From the NCBI GenBank assembly GCA_964019055.1, contig OZ025219.1, forward strand, positions 5,103,868-5,167,867: a DNA stretch of 64,000 bases. The letters run 5' to 3'. Source of the stretch: Anthopleura xanthogrammica. Lineage: Eukaryota > Cnidaria > Anthozoa > Actiniaria > Actiniidae. The notes beneath the pieces were generated by a model. It did no database searches and was not told the origin of the DNA. It was given only the letters and a program-made list of their open reading frames with translations. Position numbers and translations under genes: made by a program. Positions within the stretch are counted from its first letter, which is position 1. Each line of letters opens with the position of its first letter. Positions 32,121 through 45,500 of this stretch are shown one piece after another.

Positions 32121-33404
32121 TATGTATGTATGTATGTACGTATGTACGTATGTACGTATGTACGTATGTACGTATGTACGTATGTACGTATGTACGTATG
32201 TACGTATGTACGTATGTACGTATGTACGTATGTACGTATGTACGTATGTACGTATGTACGTATGTACGTATGTACGTATGTACGTATGTACGTATGTACG
32301 TATGTACGTATGTACGTATGTACGTATGTACGTATGTACGTATGTACGTATGTACGTATGTACGTATGTACGTATGTACGTATGTACGTATGTACGTATG
32401 TACGTATGTACGTATGTACGTATGTACGTATGTACGTATGTACGTATGTACGTATGTACGTATGTACGTATGTACGTATGTACGTATGTACGTATGTACG
32501 TATGTACGTATGTACGTATGTACGTATGTACGTATGTACGTATGTACGTATGTACGTATGTACGTATGTACGTATGTACGTATGTACGTATGTACGTATG
32601 TACGTATGTACGTATGTACGTATGTACGTATGTACGTATGTACGTATGTACGTATGTACGTATGTACGTATGTACGTATGTACGTATGTACGTATGTACG
32701 TATGTACGTATGTACGTATGTACGTATGTACGTATGTACGTATGTACGTATGTACGTATGTACGTATGTACGTATGTACGTATGTACGTATGTACGTATG
32801 TACGTATGTACGTATGTACGTATGTACGTATGTACGTATGTACGTATGTACGTATGTACGTATGTACGTATGTACGTATGTACGTATGTACGTATGTACG
32901 TATGTACGTATGTACGTATGTACGTATGTACGTATGTACGTATGTACGTATGTACGTATGTACGTATGTACGTATGTACGTATGTACGTATGTACGTATG
33001 TACGTATGTACGTATGTACGTATGTACGTATGTACGTATGTACGTATGTACGTATGTACGTATGTACGTATGTACGTATGTACGTATGTACGTATGTACG
33101 TATGTACGTATGTACGTATGTACGTATGTACGTATGTACGTATGTACGTATGTACGTATGTACGTATGTACGTATGTACGTATGTACGTATGTACGTATG
33201 TACGTATGTACGTATGTACGTATGTACGTATGTACGTATGTACGTATGTACGTATGTACGTATGTACGTATGTACGTATGTACGTATGTACGTATGTACG
33301 TATGTACGTATGTACGTATGTACGTATGTACGTATGTACGTATGTACGTATGTACGTATGTATGTATGTATGTATGTATGTATGTATGTATGTATGTATG
33401 TATG
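32121..33404. repeat. Octamer satellite (TATGTACG)n, ~1.28 kb
   Basis: A perfect octamer array, bracketed at both ends by the tetramer TATG (about 32121-32136 and 33357-33404). Every base alternates pyrimidine and purine across the whole array. Both strands are open in several frames (Val-Arg-Met-Tyr-Val-Cys-Thr-Tyr type), which I do not call as genes. Confidence 0.97.
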
Positions 33405-33477
33405 GACAAGGTGATGACGTAATCAAGCCATGAAAAATCAACTCGATGGATTACCATTTTTTCTTAAGTATGGTGCT

Positions 33478-33517
33478 CCGCTCGCGCGGGCCTTCGGCCC
33501 GCGCGGGAGCTCCGCTA
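33478..33517. repeat. GC-rich hairpin, 10-bp stem with TTC loop
   Basis: CGCGCGGGCC pairs with GGCCCGCGCG around TTC, inside sequence that is otherwise AT-rich. It is flanked by CTCCGC on the left and GGGAGCTCCGC on the right, and followed at once by the CATAAATGTAATA array. GCGGAGCTCCC also borders the other array near 30776. Confidence 0.8.
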
Positions 33518-33523
33518 ATAAAA

Positions 33524-33590
33524 TTTAACCATAAATGTAATAATCGAACCCCACCTTAAATGTAATAAAATTTAACCATAAATGTAATAA
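33524..33590. repeat. Second, short CATAAATGTAATA array
   Basis: Three or four cores (AACCATAAATGTAATAAT, ACCTTAAATGTAATAAA) matching the array at 30521-30752, in the same orientation. Confidence 0.8.
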
Positions 33591-33649
33591 TTGTTTGGCT
33601 AGTCAGTGTACTGAAGGTCAACACCAGAACACATGACAATTCGTATCTA

Positions 33650-34266
33650 TCCTTCACCGGTATGTGTCTAGAAGTAATTATATGTCAAGCACGTGATTGA
33701 CGTAGCACTGAATCATTTGAAATGGAATAGGAAAATTTTGTCCCAAAAAACCTCATACTTAAACTAAAATAACTTAAAAACTGGACGGTAAATTTTTTTT
33801 AAACTTTGCATGTGGCTTTTATTCAATGGTTCGTAAGTGCTAAGAAAAAATAAAAAAATTCTGTAATGGGGAACTTCCTAAAATAAACTTCATTGATTTC
33901 TGAGAATTCCTCATTACAGAATTTTTTTTTTTTTTTGTCTAAACAAAGATTGGATCATGAACTTAAAACATGCCAATTTTAAACGACTTTCATCATTCGG
34001 TTTTTGAGTTATGAATTTTTAAATGAAAAACTTTGCACACATTTGAAGTGTTCTATCATTGTCATAGCAACGTGTTACGTCATATTTTTCTTTTCATTCC
34101 AACATTTACTTTATGGTCTTTTGTCTTCTGGGTCAACTTACGGTCATATATTAGTCATATAAAGTTTTTCAGGGTCGTTTTTGTTAGCCTATATGCAAGT
34201 TCAAAAACCCTTTCTAGCCTCCTTAAGGTGCATGATTCGACAAGAAAAATTAAGCGTTTGGCGTGA
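33650..34266. repeat. Dispersed repeat copy, inverted relative to 58915-59500
   Basis: The text from GTAGCACTGAATCATTTGAAATGGAATAGG to AGCCTCCTTAAGG matches the reverse complement of about 58915-59470 with scattered differences. The last 77 codons of open frame are conserved in both copies but have no recognisable domain. Confidence 0.75.
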
Positions 34267-35530
34267 AAAGTCTAAAAAAAAAGTTAGCCGTATTTTTTTA
34301 TAGTCATGGTTTTTAGGGGACCGGTCATTATTTATCGCCGGGGGGAGGGGGTGGGGAGGATTTTGGGGAGGTTTACTTAGTTTTAGAAGAACTGAAAGGG
34401 GAGATCAGTCGAAAATCGTAATTATAAAAGGGGAATCACTAAAAAGTTTGACGATTTCTTAATCAATTTTGGTGTGTCTAGTAGCTTATTTTCGAAAAAC
34501 CTGCATATCATTTTCTTACAGCTCGTGCCTTCGCATACCTTGGGCGCAAACCGCTGGTAATCAGGAAGAGTACGAAGCATTTTCAACTTGATCTTCAACA
34601 AATTTATTTTTGTTGGATAATTCTCAAATTAACACTAGTTTGACATCGTAGCGCCGTAGCTACCATGAGTCAAGCGAGGCATACAGTTCCCTTGGTAAAA
34701 ATTCCAGATATTATTCAGATATTATATTTATATCACGTTTTCTATACGTCTAATACGCTATACTCCTTTACTAAAATTTTGCCATGTTTTAAGGGTGGTC
34801 AAATGAATTTTGCTGCTTTTAAGTTAGGCGTAAAACTCGTAAAAGGCATAAAGATCCTCCGACCCCCCCACCCCCCCCCCCCCCCCCCCCCCCCCCCTCA
34901 GGCGATAGATAATGTACTGGTCCCTAGCTAAAACTTGTATTGGTCGAAATCTCTTAATTCTCAAGACTGATGTAATGTCATGCATTCATCCCAGAATGCT
35001 AAGGTGTTTTTCAACAATGTAAATTAATCATTAACTCTTTTACAGCGATGAAAATTAATGTTTAACATTTAAAACAATGGAAATTAATTATTAAGATTTT
35101 TGTTAACCGTAACGGAAAAAAATTACCTGTTAGCCGTAAAAAGGCCAACATTTTAACGGTTACCCGTAAAAGCTACCTCCCCATTGAGACCCTCTGGTAA
35201 TCGAGCCTAGGGCAAAACCTGTTTGGGCATTTTTACTTTTCGGACAACCAAATGTCTTGCAAAAGTTTTGCAAATTGCCCCCACCCACCCCCCCTCTCCC
35301 TCTATCCAATGTTGTCTTGAAAGGTTTGAAAGATTTGGTGGTGACTCAGCTATTAGGTCACAACATTGTCTGGAGAAGGAAGGGGAGATTTTGACCTAAG
35401 TGTAAAGAATATATTTTCAACCCCCCCAAAAATGTAAGGAAGGTTGGAAGAGTTACAACAGTCAAGAGCTCCACATTTCTAATCTTATATTGAAAGGATC
35501 TTAAAGATCTTACGCAAGTCCCCAAGCCTT
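34267..35530. other. Intergenic DNA with a poly(C) tract
   Basis: A near-continuous run of C occupies about 34865-34897. G-rich text near 34340-34370 and repeated AAATTAAT words near 35020-35090 are the only other structures seen. Confidence 0.4.
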
Positions 35531-35702
35531 GCCTTGTTGTTGTTGTTGCTGTTGTTGTTGTTGTTGCTGTCGTTGTTGTTGTTGCTGTTCCTGTTGTTGC
35601 TGTTGTTGTTGTTGCTGTCGTTGTTGTTGTTGTTGCTGTTCCTGTTGTTGCTGTTGTTGTTGTTGTTTTTGTTGCTGCTGTTGTTGTTATTGTTGTTGTT
35701 GT
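35531..35702. repeat. Trinucleotide array (TTG/CTG)n with TCG and TCC variants
   Basis: Imperfect (TGT)n with periodic GCTGTCG and GCTGTTCCTG variants that themselves repeat, suggesting local duplication of a ~45-bp unit. Open frames here (poly-Cys, poly-Leu) are low-complexity artefacts. Confidence 0.9.
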
Positions 35703-36088
35703 ATAAAATTCTTAATGTTACAGTAACACTTTGTTTTTACAGATAGGGCCGTTAGCCCCAAGCAAACCCTTATAATGGGAATTAATATAACTAATATTAT
35801 AGCTAGTATAAACAAAAAGGCAGTCACGTAACGGCTGTCGAATTCAGCCTCTCGAGCATGCTTGGAAATAGCCAACTGGTTTGCCTCCTTACCAGTTGGG
35901 TTTCTTTAAAAAAACAAGAACCGAGTAATAGAAAAGTTCTGCTTTACTCGTGATATCCTCTATAAATAAATAAGGACTCTTTTTTGTTCTATTTTTGGCT
36001 AAGAATGCGAATTATTCCAACTTGTTATAGAATGCACGTCATGTATCCGTGAAAACATTACTAACTATTTAGTACGTAGCAGAAGACT

Positions 36089-36296
36089 ATAGACCCCTTG
36101 CAGCACGTTGGAATGCAGCTCAATTTCGAGGACAAAACAATAGGTTCCAATTCTTTGAGTTTGAAGGTCTTCAATTGGCCACTTTAGAAACGGACAAGGG
36201 ACTGGGGCGAGTTTTCGATTTTAATCTAATATTAGCAAACAAATTTGCCAGATTAGTAAGTCTAGCAAATTTGATGTGAAGTGCAAGGGGTCTATT
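36089..36296. mobile_element. Diverged copy of the small foldback MITE
   Basis: Left end TAGACCCCTTGCAGCACGT.GGAATGCAGCTCAATTT matches the element at 23505-23635. The right end keeps only GTGCAAGGGGTCTA. The interior is different, so it is a longer or rearranged member. Confidence 0.65.
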
Positions 36297-36563
36297 TAGT
36301 TGTCAATTAACTAGGAATTCCCTCAGGCATGAATAAAACAAAGACGGATACACAACATCTTTGGTTTTGTTTCACGGGTATATCATATATATATATCTTT
36401 TAATAAATCCTACAATGCGTTATTTTCCACGTTTGATGTCAAATTTATTCTTTTGAAATTTGTTTTTTTAAATGAAACTGAAAAGAATAAATTTGACGTC
36501 AAACACAGAATATAGCTTGCATTCTAGGATCCGCCTTCTAGTTAGTATTTCACACCTTTCGTG

Positions 36564-39500
36564 CTATTTCAAATCTACATTCTTCTCAACTTCAAACTCT
36601 TTTTTCAAGACAACCCACTTGAAATCCTCATCGGGATGGTCTTCCAAGCATCGCTTTCTTATTGGGACTGAAAACTTTGCTAAATCACTCAAGGCCTTGG
36701 CCTAGAAAAGAAACAAATAAAAAATCAATGCACGTGAAAAATCCTGTATACACCTATTAAAATAACTAGTGAAATGACTCGAACCCACGGTTTCGGTATA
36801 CTAGTCCGACGTGTTAACCACTACACTACATATATATACAACATTGCCTGGCTGCGTACCCAGCGTGGTTGGTCCTTGTAGTGTAGTGGTTAACACGTCG
36901 GACTAGTATACCGAAACCGTGGGTTCGAGTCCTGCCAAGGGCATTTGATATTTTTCTCTTAATTCTTTATTCTATTAAAATAACGTTAATTGTCGGTGGG
37001 ATATCTGAAATCTAAAATATGAGACGCAGTGACACGCTGCAAAATGTAATATATTCACAGCCAAACAACGTAGCCGGCTTTTAGATTAGAATATGAAGCA
37101 TGACCTTTGAGTTAGAAAAGTAACTTTTCGTATTTTAGCCAGCAAACATAAAAGCACAAAAATTCTGTTTAGTCTCAGATCGCCCATTTCTGATCTCCGA
37201 CCGACAACGTTTTTTTGAAATAGGTGTATACGCTTACAGTAGAACCTTTACTTATGGACACCTTTATAATACGGACACCTTCATATTACAGACAGTTCTT
37301 TAGGTTCCTGCTAATTAACACCATAGAGAGCCGGAGATTCCACTGTATTTAAAATAGGTTGAAGAAAACAACTTCGAACGTCGAACGGCGATTGCAAGGA
37401 ATAGGGACATTCTTTAATGTGAGGGAACTCGAAAAGAAGAGACTAGACTAGCCAAACTGTGCTTACTCAACCTGTTTATTTCTCAACATAGCGGATCACT
37501 CAACAAGGCCTCCCGAATAAACCCTTTCTGCGCATGCGCTCAGAACACATGAATATTCATAAGACATAACTTATTCCATCTTAATGAAAACATGTTGGAA
37601 TTTACCTTCTCCTCTCTTCCTCTTGCTATAAGATCAGGATCGGTCTCTATCGCGGTCTGGAGAAGTGCCCCAAAATCAGCAGGTTTGGAAGTAGCGTAAA
37701 CAACAATTGTATCTACGCCTCTATCAGGCTCGGGTAGTGTGGGATTTGGCTGAGCCAACTTACGAAGAGAATTGAAGGGTATAAAGACACGAAAGATATC
37801 TTCTGCTTTGTCCCCTCCTCTTAATTCTGCTGTGCGTCCCTAGTATAGTACAAAACGTCAAAAAATACAATTAAAAAGATATTGTATCGAGAAAAATGTG
37901 TTGAAAGCTCTTCAGTGGGACTGCAAATTTATGTCAAATTTAATGCATTGATAACAAGCTAACCATAGGCAATAAGTCATCTAGAACCAGTATTTTTACT
38001 TGCATTGTGTGAAAAGTCTGCTTTGAACCGCCTTGGTCTGCTTTTGCTATCCGAGCCCCCCGCAATAGGTTCCACTTCATTCAGTCATGACGACTTACAA
38101 AGACAACTTTTTTGTTATCGTAAAATTCTCAGTTCTGTCTCAGAACATTATAAGTGATTATTACTCTACCTTTTTGGGGGGATAGATTGCCTTAATGGCT
38201 CCATCAAACTGATAAAACAGCACACAAATGTGAACAGTATCTTCCTTTTCCACGTTATGGTTGGTAACTTGGAACACGAACGCGTCACCTGTCCCGTCCT
38301 TGAGTTTATTCAACTTTGGATCAAAGAGAGAATGCGACCTTAAAACAGGGCGTTGGGAAGCATCTGGAAAATAAGATAGATGTGTTTGCACTAAATTGCA
38401 TATAAACCTCTTTACCTTGGGTATAATGTTTTCCCATTTTAGACCAATCATGTGAATTTTCTTAAGGAATCATTACTTTGTTGTATCGCGATTCTACTAT
38501 AAGTTTGGTCGGGAGAGAGCCGCCAATATAAACCCGTATTGTCGGCTCAGAATTGGCGGGCGATATTAAAATTGCGATACAAAACTTATTGCGATTTTGA
38601 GCCGCCAATACGGGTTATATTGACGGCGTTGAAAGAAAATATATTTCGTTTTATACGCAATATATTTTCTCCCAACTAGCCGCCAATATATAAGCCCGCA
38701 TTGGCGGCTCAAAATCGCAATAAGTTATAGTAACGGTTGCGCATGAGTAGAATATGAATACTACTCAAAGGAAGAATCTTATTCCCAAGAGAATGAAGTC
38801 TGAAATGGAGAAATATTACCTCCATGGTAAATAGGTCTATTCACGAAGACTTTCCTTAAAAATTGTGGTTCGTTTTCCTAATTACCTCAATAAAGGGGAA
38901 AACGTGAGGGGGAGGGGGATATGGACTGGCATCCATTTGAGGGAGAGAAATAGTAATAGTGATACTTCTAGTTCTTTCATACGAAGCCCTAGTGGAAATT
39001 CCCTTGTACCTTCATGAAGATCTTTTCCAGACTGAAGTCCTTCTTTGATTCTCTCCTCTTTAGACTGAGCTTGGAAAGGCTTGACCTTCTCTATCTTCAT
39101 GATTTTGACACTGACTTTTTCTAGCAATTCGTCATGGCTTTTAGGCGGCTCTGCAGAAGCAAGAGCAAACTGGTATCTCAAGTAACGATTTAAGTTCCCT
39201 GCCATAGTTTCTTCTCGGCCCAGGCCTAATGGTGGGACAATGATGTCACCTCTTCGACGTGCCACCCAAGACTTCTTTCTCTCACTGAAAAATAAGAATC
39301 AAGCTTTATAATTATTTACTATTATCAATAAGGGGGAGGGGTGGGTAGCGCTTGTCACAGGCTATCATTAATATGGCTAAGACTAAGATTTGTGATTGAG
39401 CTTATTTATAATTAATGAAGGAGTATAATGGCATATAATAAATATAAAATCGAATACCTTCTGGGGCGAGATATGGACGAGTGAGGAGGTCGTTTTCTCT

Positions 39501-42500
39501 CTCTCCCGCGATTTTCGAATTTATTTCAAAGTTTTTCAAAGTAAATGGCTAGTTTACTATCCAATAATCAAGGAAAGAGAAGAACAAGATCATCAAAGTC
39601 GTCAACAGAATCATCAGGATCTCCAGAATTAAAAAAAGCGAGAAATCTAGATAAGAGCTTGACCGAAGACGTTTTAGATCCAGAGGACGACGAGGTGTTG
39701 ATAGCGCTCGATATGGCTAAAGAACTGAGCGATAAGATGGACGATGTACTAAAAAAATTGTCCAAACTAGACTCCATTGAGGAAGCAGTTAATAAGATCC
39801 AAACCTCTATTAGCAAGTTGGAAGAAAGAACCACAAAGTTGGAAAAGGTTAACGCTACAACAAAAGATGAAATCAAAGATCTGAAAGCAGCAATGGAATT
39901 CTGCGATGGTAATGTCAATGAAATTAATTCGCAAGTAGTTGCTCTTAAAAGAGAATTAGAAACCGAAAAAACCAACAACGAGGAAATGAAAGTAGAAGTT
40001 AAAAATCTAGAAGCCAAGGTTGAAGAGCTAAACACAAAGGATCTATATTTAGAAGCGTATTCGAGACGCGAAAACATCAAGTTTATGAATATTAAAGAGG
40101 AAGAGGATGAAGATGTGGAAGAAGTGTTAAGACGATTCTTGGATGAAAATCTGGGATATGCATATCATGACGAGGTGGAAATCCAAAGAGTACATCGCAA
40201 CCCTGCGAGAAAAGACCCAAAGAGACAACAACCAAGGCCTATCTTGGCAAGGTTTCTACGCGCAAAAGATTGCGAAGCAATTATCGCCAAAGGCTGGAAA
40301 CTGAAAAATACCAATTACCAAATGTTCGTGGATCTTCCCAACGAACTAATAAAGCGAAGAAGAGCTCAGATGAATACATACAGAATGGCGAAAGCAAACA
40401 AGATTCCTGCGTACTTCAGCAAATCTGAACCTGACAAACTGTTTATTAGAGGACAATTATGGCCTGTAGGTAAATCGCTCTAGTTATTATGATAATCATA
40501 TTTTTCTTTCGTTCCGATTTAAAATTTTCCGCTTAATTTGAAGCTTATATATCGCGGGTGAGATAGGTTTTACGTAAGAGTAGCCTCATAATTATAATTA
40601 TTAGTATTGATATTACATTTTCTATTTTTTTCATTTTTGCATACTGCGTATGTTTAGTGTTTGCCAAGTATAGTTGTTTGTTCTTCTTCCTATTGTCTTT
40701 CCTCTATTTGAAAGTTAGGAATTTGTACTTTGTTTCCCCTGCCGTTCAAAATTTGAATGATGAAATGATCAATGAAACAATGTAGTTTTAATTTATTATC
40801 TCTTAACGTTCGAGGCCTGAGGGACTTTAAGAAAAACAGAAAAATATTTGACTGGATAATTAAACACGGAGGCGAAAATGGAGTGGCGTTCATTCAAGAG
40901 ACACATAGCACAAAAGAAATAGCAGATGAGTGGTCAAAAAGAACAAGAGGTAACTTAGTGATGTCTCATGGGACATCGAAAAGTAAAGGTACGGCAATTT
41001 TGTTTGGAAGTAAACTAGATATCAAATATAAACAACAGATAGTGGATACAAATGGCAGATACGTGATAGTATGGAGTGAAATAGAAGGTAAGAACTTTCT
41101 TTTCATTAATACATATTTCCCAAACCTAGAAAATGAACAGATCCTTTTCATGAACGAAATAGTAGAAGTTATCAGTAATATAGAATATCCAATAGATACT
41201 CATATCGTTTGGGGAGGGGATTTTAATTTTATCTTTGACCAAGAGCTTGAAGCCTCCGGTGGAAATCCAACTCTAAAAGTACGATCTATTGAAACTATTG
41301 AAACTATTATGACAAATTTTGATCTCTGCGACATCTGGAGATTACGTAATCCTGAGGTGAAACGTTTTACATGGCGTGGTAAAGGACAAGGAAGAAGTAG
41401 TCAGCTAAATAAGATGATTCAACGAAGATTAGATTTTTATTTGATATCGGATGATTTACAACCATACGTGGAAAAGTGTGATATTATTCCTGCCCCGTCT
41501 ACGGACCATTCGGCAATTACGTTGAGCTTTAATACATTTGAAAATGAAAGGGGGGGACCTTCTTTCTGGAAATTTAATAATTCGCTGATTGAAAACGAAA
41601 GATACATCGTAGAACTAAAGAATATTATTCAAGATTTGAAAACTTCTTTGGATAGAGAAAGAATTCAGAATCCACAACTGAGATGGGAATTAATCAAATA
41701 TGAAATCCGTAAATTCTCGATAACATTTTCTAAAGAATTGGCTAGGAACAGAAAAAAGGCGTATCAGCAACTGGAATCGGAAATCAAAAACATAGAAAAC
41801 AAAATAGAATGGGAAAAGGATGAATTATTGTGTGCCCAACACGATAACTTGCTAAAATCCTTAGAAGAGGAAAGTAATTATATTACAGAAGGTATAATCA
41901 TTAGGTCAAAAGCTACTTGGTATGAGCAAGGTGAAAAAAGTACGAAATATTTTTTGAATTTGGAAAGGAGGAATAAAACTAAAACACACGTTAGGAAACT
42001 AAACAATGACGATGGGACAGAAACTACAGATCCAAACGAAATACTCCGAAAAATAAAATGTTTTTTTCAATCGATATATAAATCTAAATCAAACAAAACT
42101 GAAAAAGAATGCCAAGATTTTCTTTCGCATCTGAAAACTCCATCGGTATCTGAATTAGCTAAAGAAGATTGTGGAGAACTAATGACGACTGAGGAATGTT
42201 TTCTTGCCCTCAAGCAAATGGGCCCATCTAAAACCCCAGGCAATGACGGTCTAACTAAAGAATTTTATATGTGCATGTGGGAAGATTTGAAGGAAGATTT
42301 GTTAAATTCCTTAAATCATAGTTTTGAAGTGGGCTCCTTGTCAACATCCCAAAAGCAAATCGTTATCACTTTGCTAGAAAAACCCAACAAAGATAACAGA
42401 AATTTGGACGCTTGGCGCCCTATTAGTCTCATTAATGTAGACGTAAAAATGTGCAGTAGAGTTCTTAGTAACAGAATGGCAGAAGTCTTGCCTTCCCTAG

Positions 42501-45500
42501 TCAGCTATGATCAATATGCCTTTGTTAAAGGAAGGAGTATTGATGAACCTATTAGGTTAATACACGATGTTATGGACTACTTAAGACATAAAGATGAATA
42601 TTCGTTGCTATTCGCAGCAGATTTTGAAAAGGCTTTCGACTCGATCGAACATAATTTTATATTTGCAGTCTTGCACAAATTCGGCTTCGATAACAACTTT
42701 ATCAAATGGGTGAGAGTTCTTCTGCAAAACAATCAAAGCTGTATCTTAAATAATGGCAAAGTAACCGATTCTTTTAACGTACTTAGAGGAACAAAACAAG
42801 GAGATCCTATTTCCCCCTACATTTTTATATTGACTATAGAAATCATGGCAATCATGATAAGGAACTCAAAGGAGATAAAAGGCGTGGAGGTAAAAGGAAC
42901 AGCAAAAAAGCTAATTATGTTTGCAGATGACACCACCTTCTTCCTTCGAGACGTAATTTCTTTCAATAACGTTTTAAAAACATTAAACCAATTTTACGAT
43001 TACTCGTCGCTAAAAATAAATGCAAAAAAGTCAGAAGTCGGATGGCTCGGAAGAGGAAATCGGGACCCACCTGGAGAATTCGCTGATAACTATAAATGGA
43101 TTAGTTTCTACCGAGAAGGTATCAAAATATTAGGTATACATTTCTCATATAATGATAAATATAGTTATGATCAAAATTTTAAACGTATACTAACTAATTA
43201 TCAGACAATTCTGTCGATATGGAAGATAAGACACCTAACACTTTATGGTAAAATCCAAGTGCTGAAGTCTCTTGCTCTGCCAAAACTGCTTTATGTTTGC
43301 TCTGTGCTACATGTTCCGGAAGATTTTGTTAAGATAATAGAGAGTACAACACAAGACTTTATTTGGAATGGTAAAAAACCAAAAATCAAACATACTACCT
43401 TAATTGGAAATTACCACCTAGGTGGCTTAAAATCCCCTGATTTCCAATCCTGTATTAAAGCAAACCGAGTCAAATGGGCAATAAAATTATTCAAATCCAA
43501 CGAAGAAAAAACGAATTTAAGTATGATTCCCTCTATATATCTTAAAGGCATAGGAGGATTGAAAAATATAAAGAATAACTTCGATAGGAAAAGAATTCCA
43601 AAGAATGTCCCACCTTTCTATAAGAGTATATTAATAACGTGGTCAGAAATATCGGAATATAATGGTGAGGAGCCAAATGAGATATTAAATCAATGCATTT
43701 GGAATAATAGATATATACAAATAGGAGGAAACTCCATCTTCTACGAAGATTTCTGTAACTTGAATATTAATAATATCTCTGATTTATATGACGATAACGG
43801 TGAAATAAATTGGGAACATGCTAAACATAAGGGCCTTGAAGACAAAGATTACATGAGGTGGGCTGGAATAATCCATGCAATTCCAGTGCGATGGAAAAAA
43901 CAAATAAAAGGAAAAATAAATATTAAAAAAAAAAACACAACCCAGTTTAAAATTAGGGAAGAATAACATCGAATTAGGTAAAATAAAAGCAAAACAATTG
44001 TACCAGTGGTTTATAGAGAAAAAGTTTCAACCTCCAACAGCTCAAAATAATTTAAGTAAGAGAATTAATAACAATAATCCATTGGATTGGAGTGGTATCT
44101 ACAAAAGAATATATACAACCTCCATAGACACCTATTCTCGTTTTTTCCAATACAAAATATTAAATAATATTCTGTATCTTAATCGCGATTTACATCGTTT
44201 TAAAATTCTCAATTACTCCTCTTGTTCTTTTTGTTCTCTCTATCCTGAAACAATCGATCATTTTTTTGTCAAGTGTGTGGAATCTAAAAATTTATATTTT
44301 GAAATTAGAGATCATTTTGAAAAATTTGGAATAAATTTGCCAGAATCTAACTTAATCAATATACTATTAGGTGTTGACGATACTATTGTTAACTATATTC
44401 TATTATCGTTTAAGTTATTGCTATATAAATCTAGAGATAAAGGCAAAATACCTACCTTATCTCTTTTTAAAAATATTCTAAAACAAAATAAAAAAATTGA
44501 GTATAAAACGGCCAAATCAAAAGATATTCTTTTAAAACACAACAATAAATGGAGTAAAATATCCCCGGCATTGGTATAAATAATTCTTATATATAAAGTA
44601 TAAATAAAGAATACCTTTTTTTTAAATAACTGAAAATTTGTAAGGAAAAATAAGTTCGATGATCCAGCGCATTATCCCACACAAATGTCAATAAAACTGT
44701 TAATAAGTATGTGATTGCGAGTGGATCTGATTTTTAAAATCTTTTTCGGCCGTAAAGTTAGGTATTCTGACAAAGTACTTTCAAAAAACGAAATAAAGGA
44801 GGGGTCACCGACTTTGCTTTAGATGTGTCATAGGCACTTTAATATTTCTACTCTCGTTCCCAGTCCTGTCCTCCTCAACCTCATAACCGCTAATGTTCTT
44901 GATATTTTCCTCATCAAAACACCGTAAATGACGTCATGACAATGAGCAAGCGTGCACTAAACTCATGTATAGAAAGGATGCGCGCGAGCAATGCCCATGA
45001 ACGTAGTAGTACTGTATAAAGAAACCTTACTTCTGACTAGAAGGCCCGTAGAATTCAATTCCAATGGTTATCAAGTCTTCATCTACTATCTTCAATGCTT
45101 CTGGAGACTGAGAGGCGTTTAAAATTTTGGTGTCATTAAGGTGCTGTAGAAAGTCTTGGATGTCATCGGAAGTCCCATTCACCAACGCATTGGTTTTGAT
45201 ATTGCTAGGGGTCGTTAAGTAGGCTAAGCATCCGGGCTACAAGATAGGTAAAAAAATCCATTACGTCATCATTAACATATCATCATCACCACTGCCGCCA
45301 TTCATCGTTTTCTTATGTCAAACAACTCAGAAAATTACATAAATATGCTGTCTCTCGACACACACATTTTTACAACCGGCTTACCGTTGCATTATTAGTA
45401 AACTATTACGCGCACATACAGAACAAGTCCTAAAACCTTTTACGTAGACGTGTTTCAAAATCATCTGAGGATAAACCTGGATTAATTTGTGAACAAATGC

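Larger units (their letters stand above)
39461..44608 (+). mobile_element. L1-like (Tx1-group-like) LINE, 5,148 bp, nearly intact
   Basis: Two ORFs in the usual order (coiled-coil ORF1 and EN-RT ORF2), a TAAATAAA 3' tail and a 9-bp target duplication. It is inserted antisense in an intron of the caspase-like gene. The 5' UTR is about 85 bp, so the copy may be full length. One frameshift in an 11-A run is the only lesion noticed. Confidence 0.85.

Noticed and set aside
32035..33457. Long open frames of 440-470 codons in several phases on both strands
   Set aside because: They are translations of the octamer array, which has no stop in these phases; no promoter, codon bias or domain.
35529..35746. 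Poly-Cys or poly-Leu protein
   Set aside because: Low-complexity translation of the TTG/CTG trinucleotide array.
39452..44617. LINE as an exon source for the caspase-like gene
   Set aside because: The element is antisense to the gene and lies wholly within an intron; no splice site of the gene falls in it.
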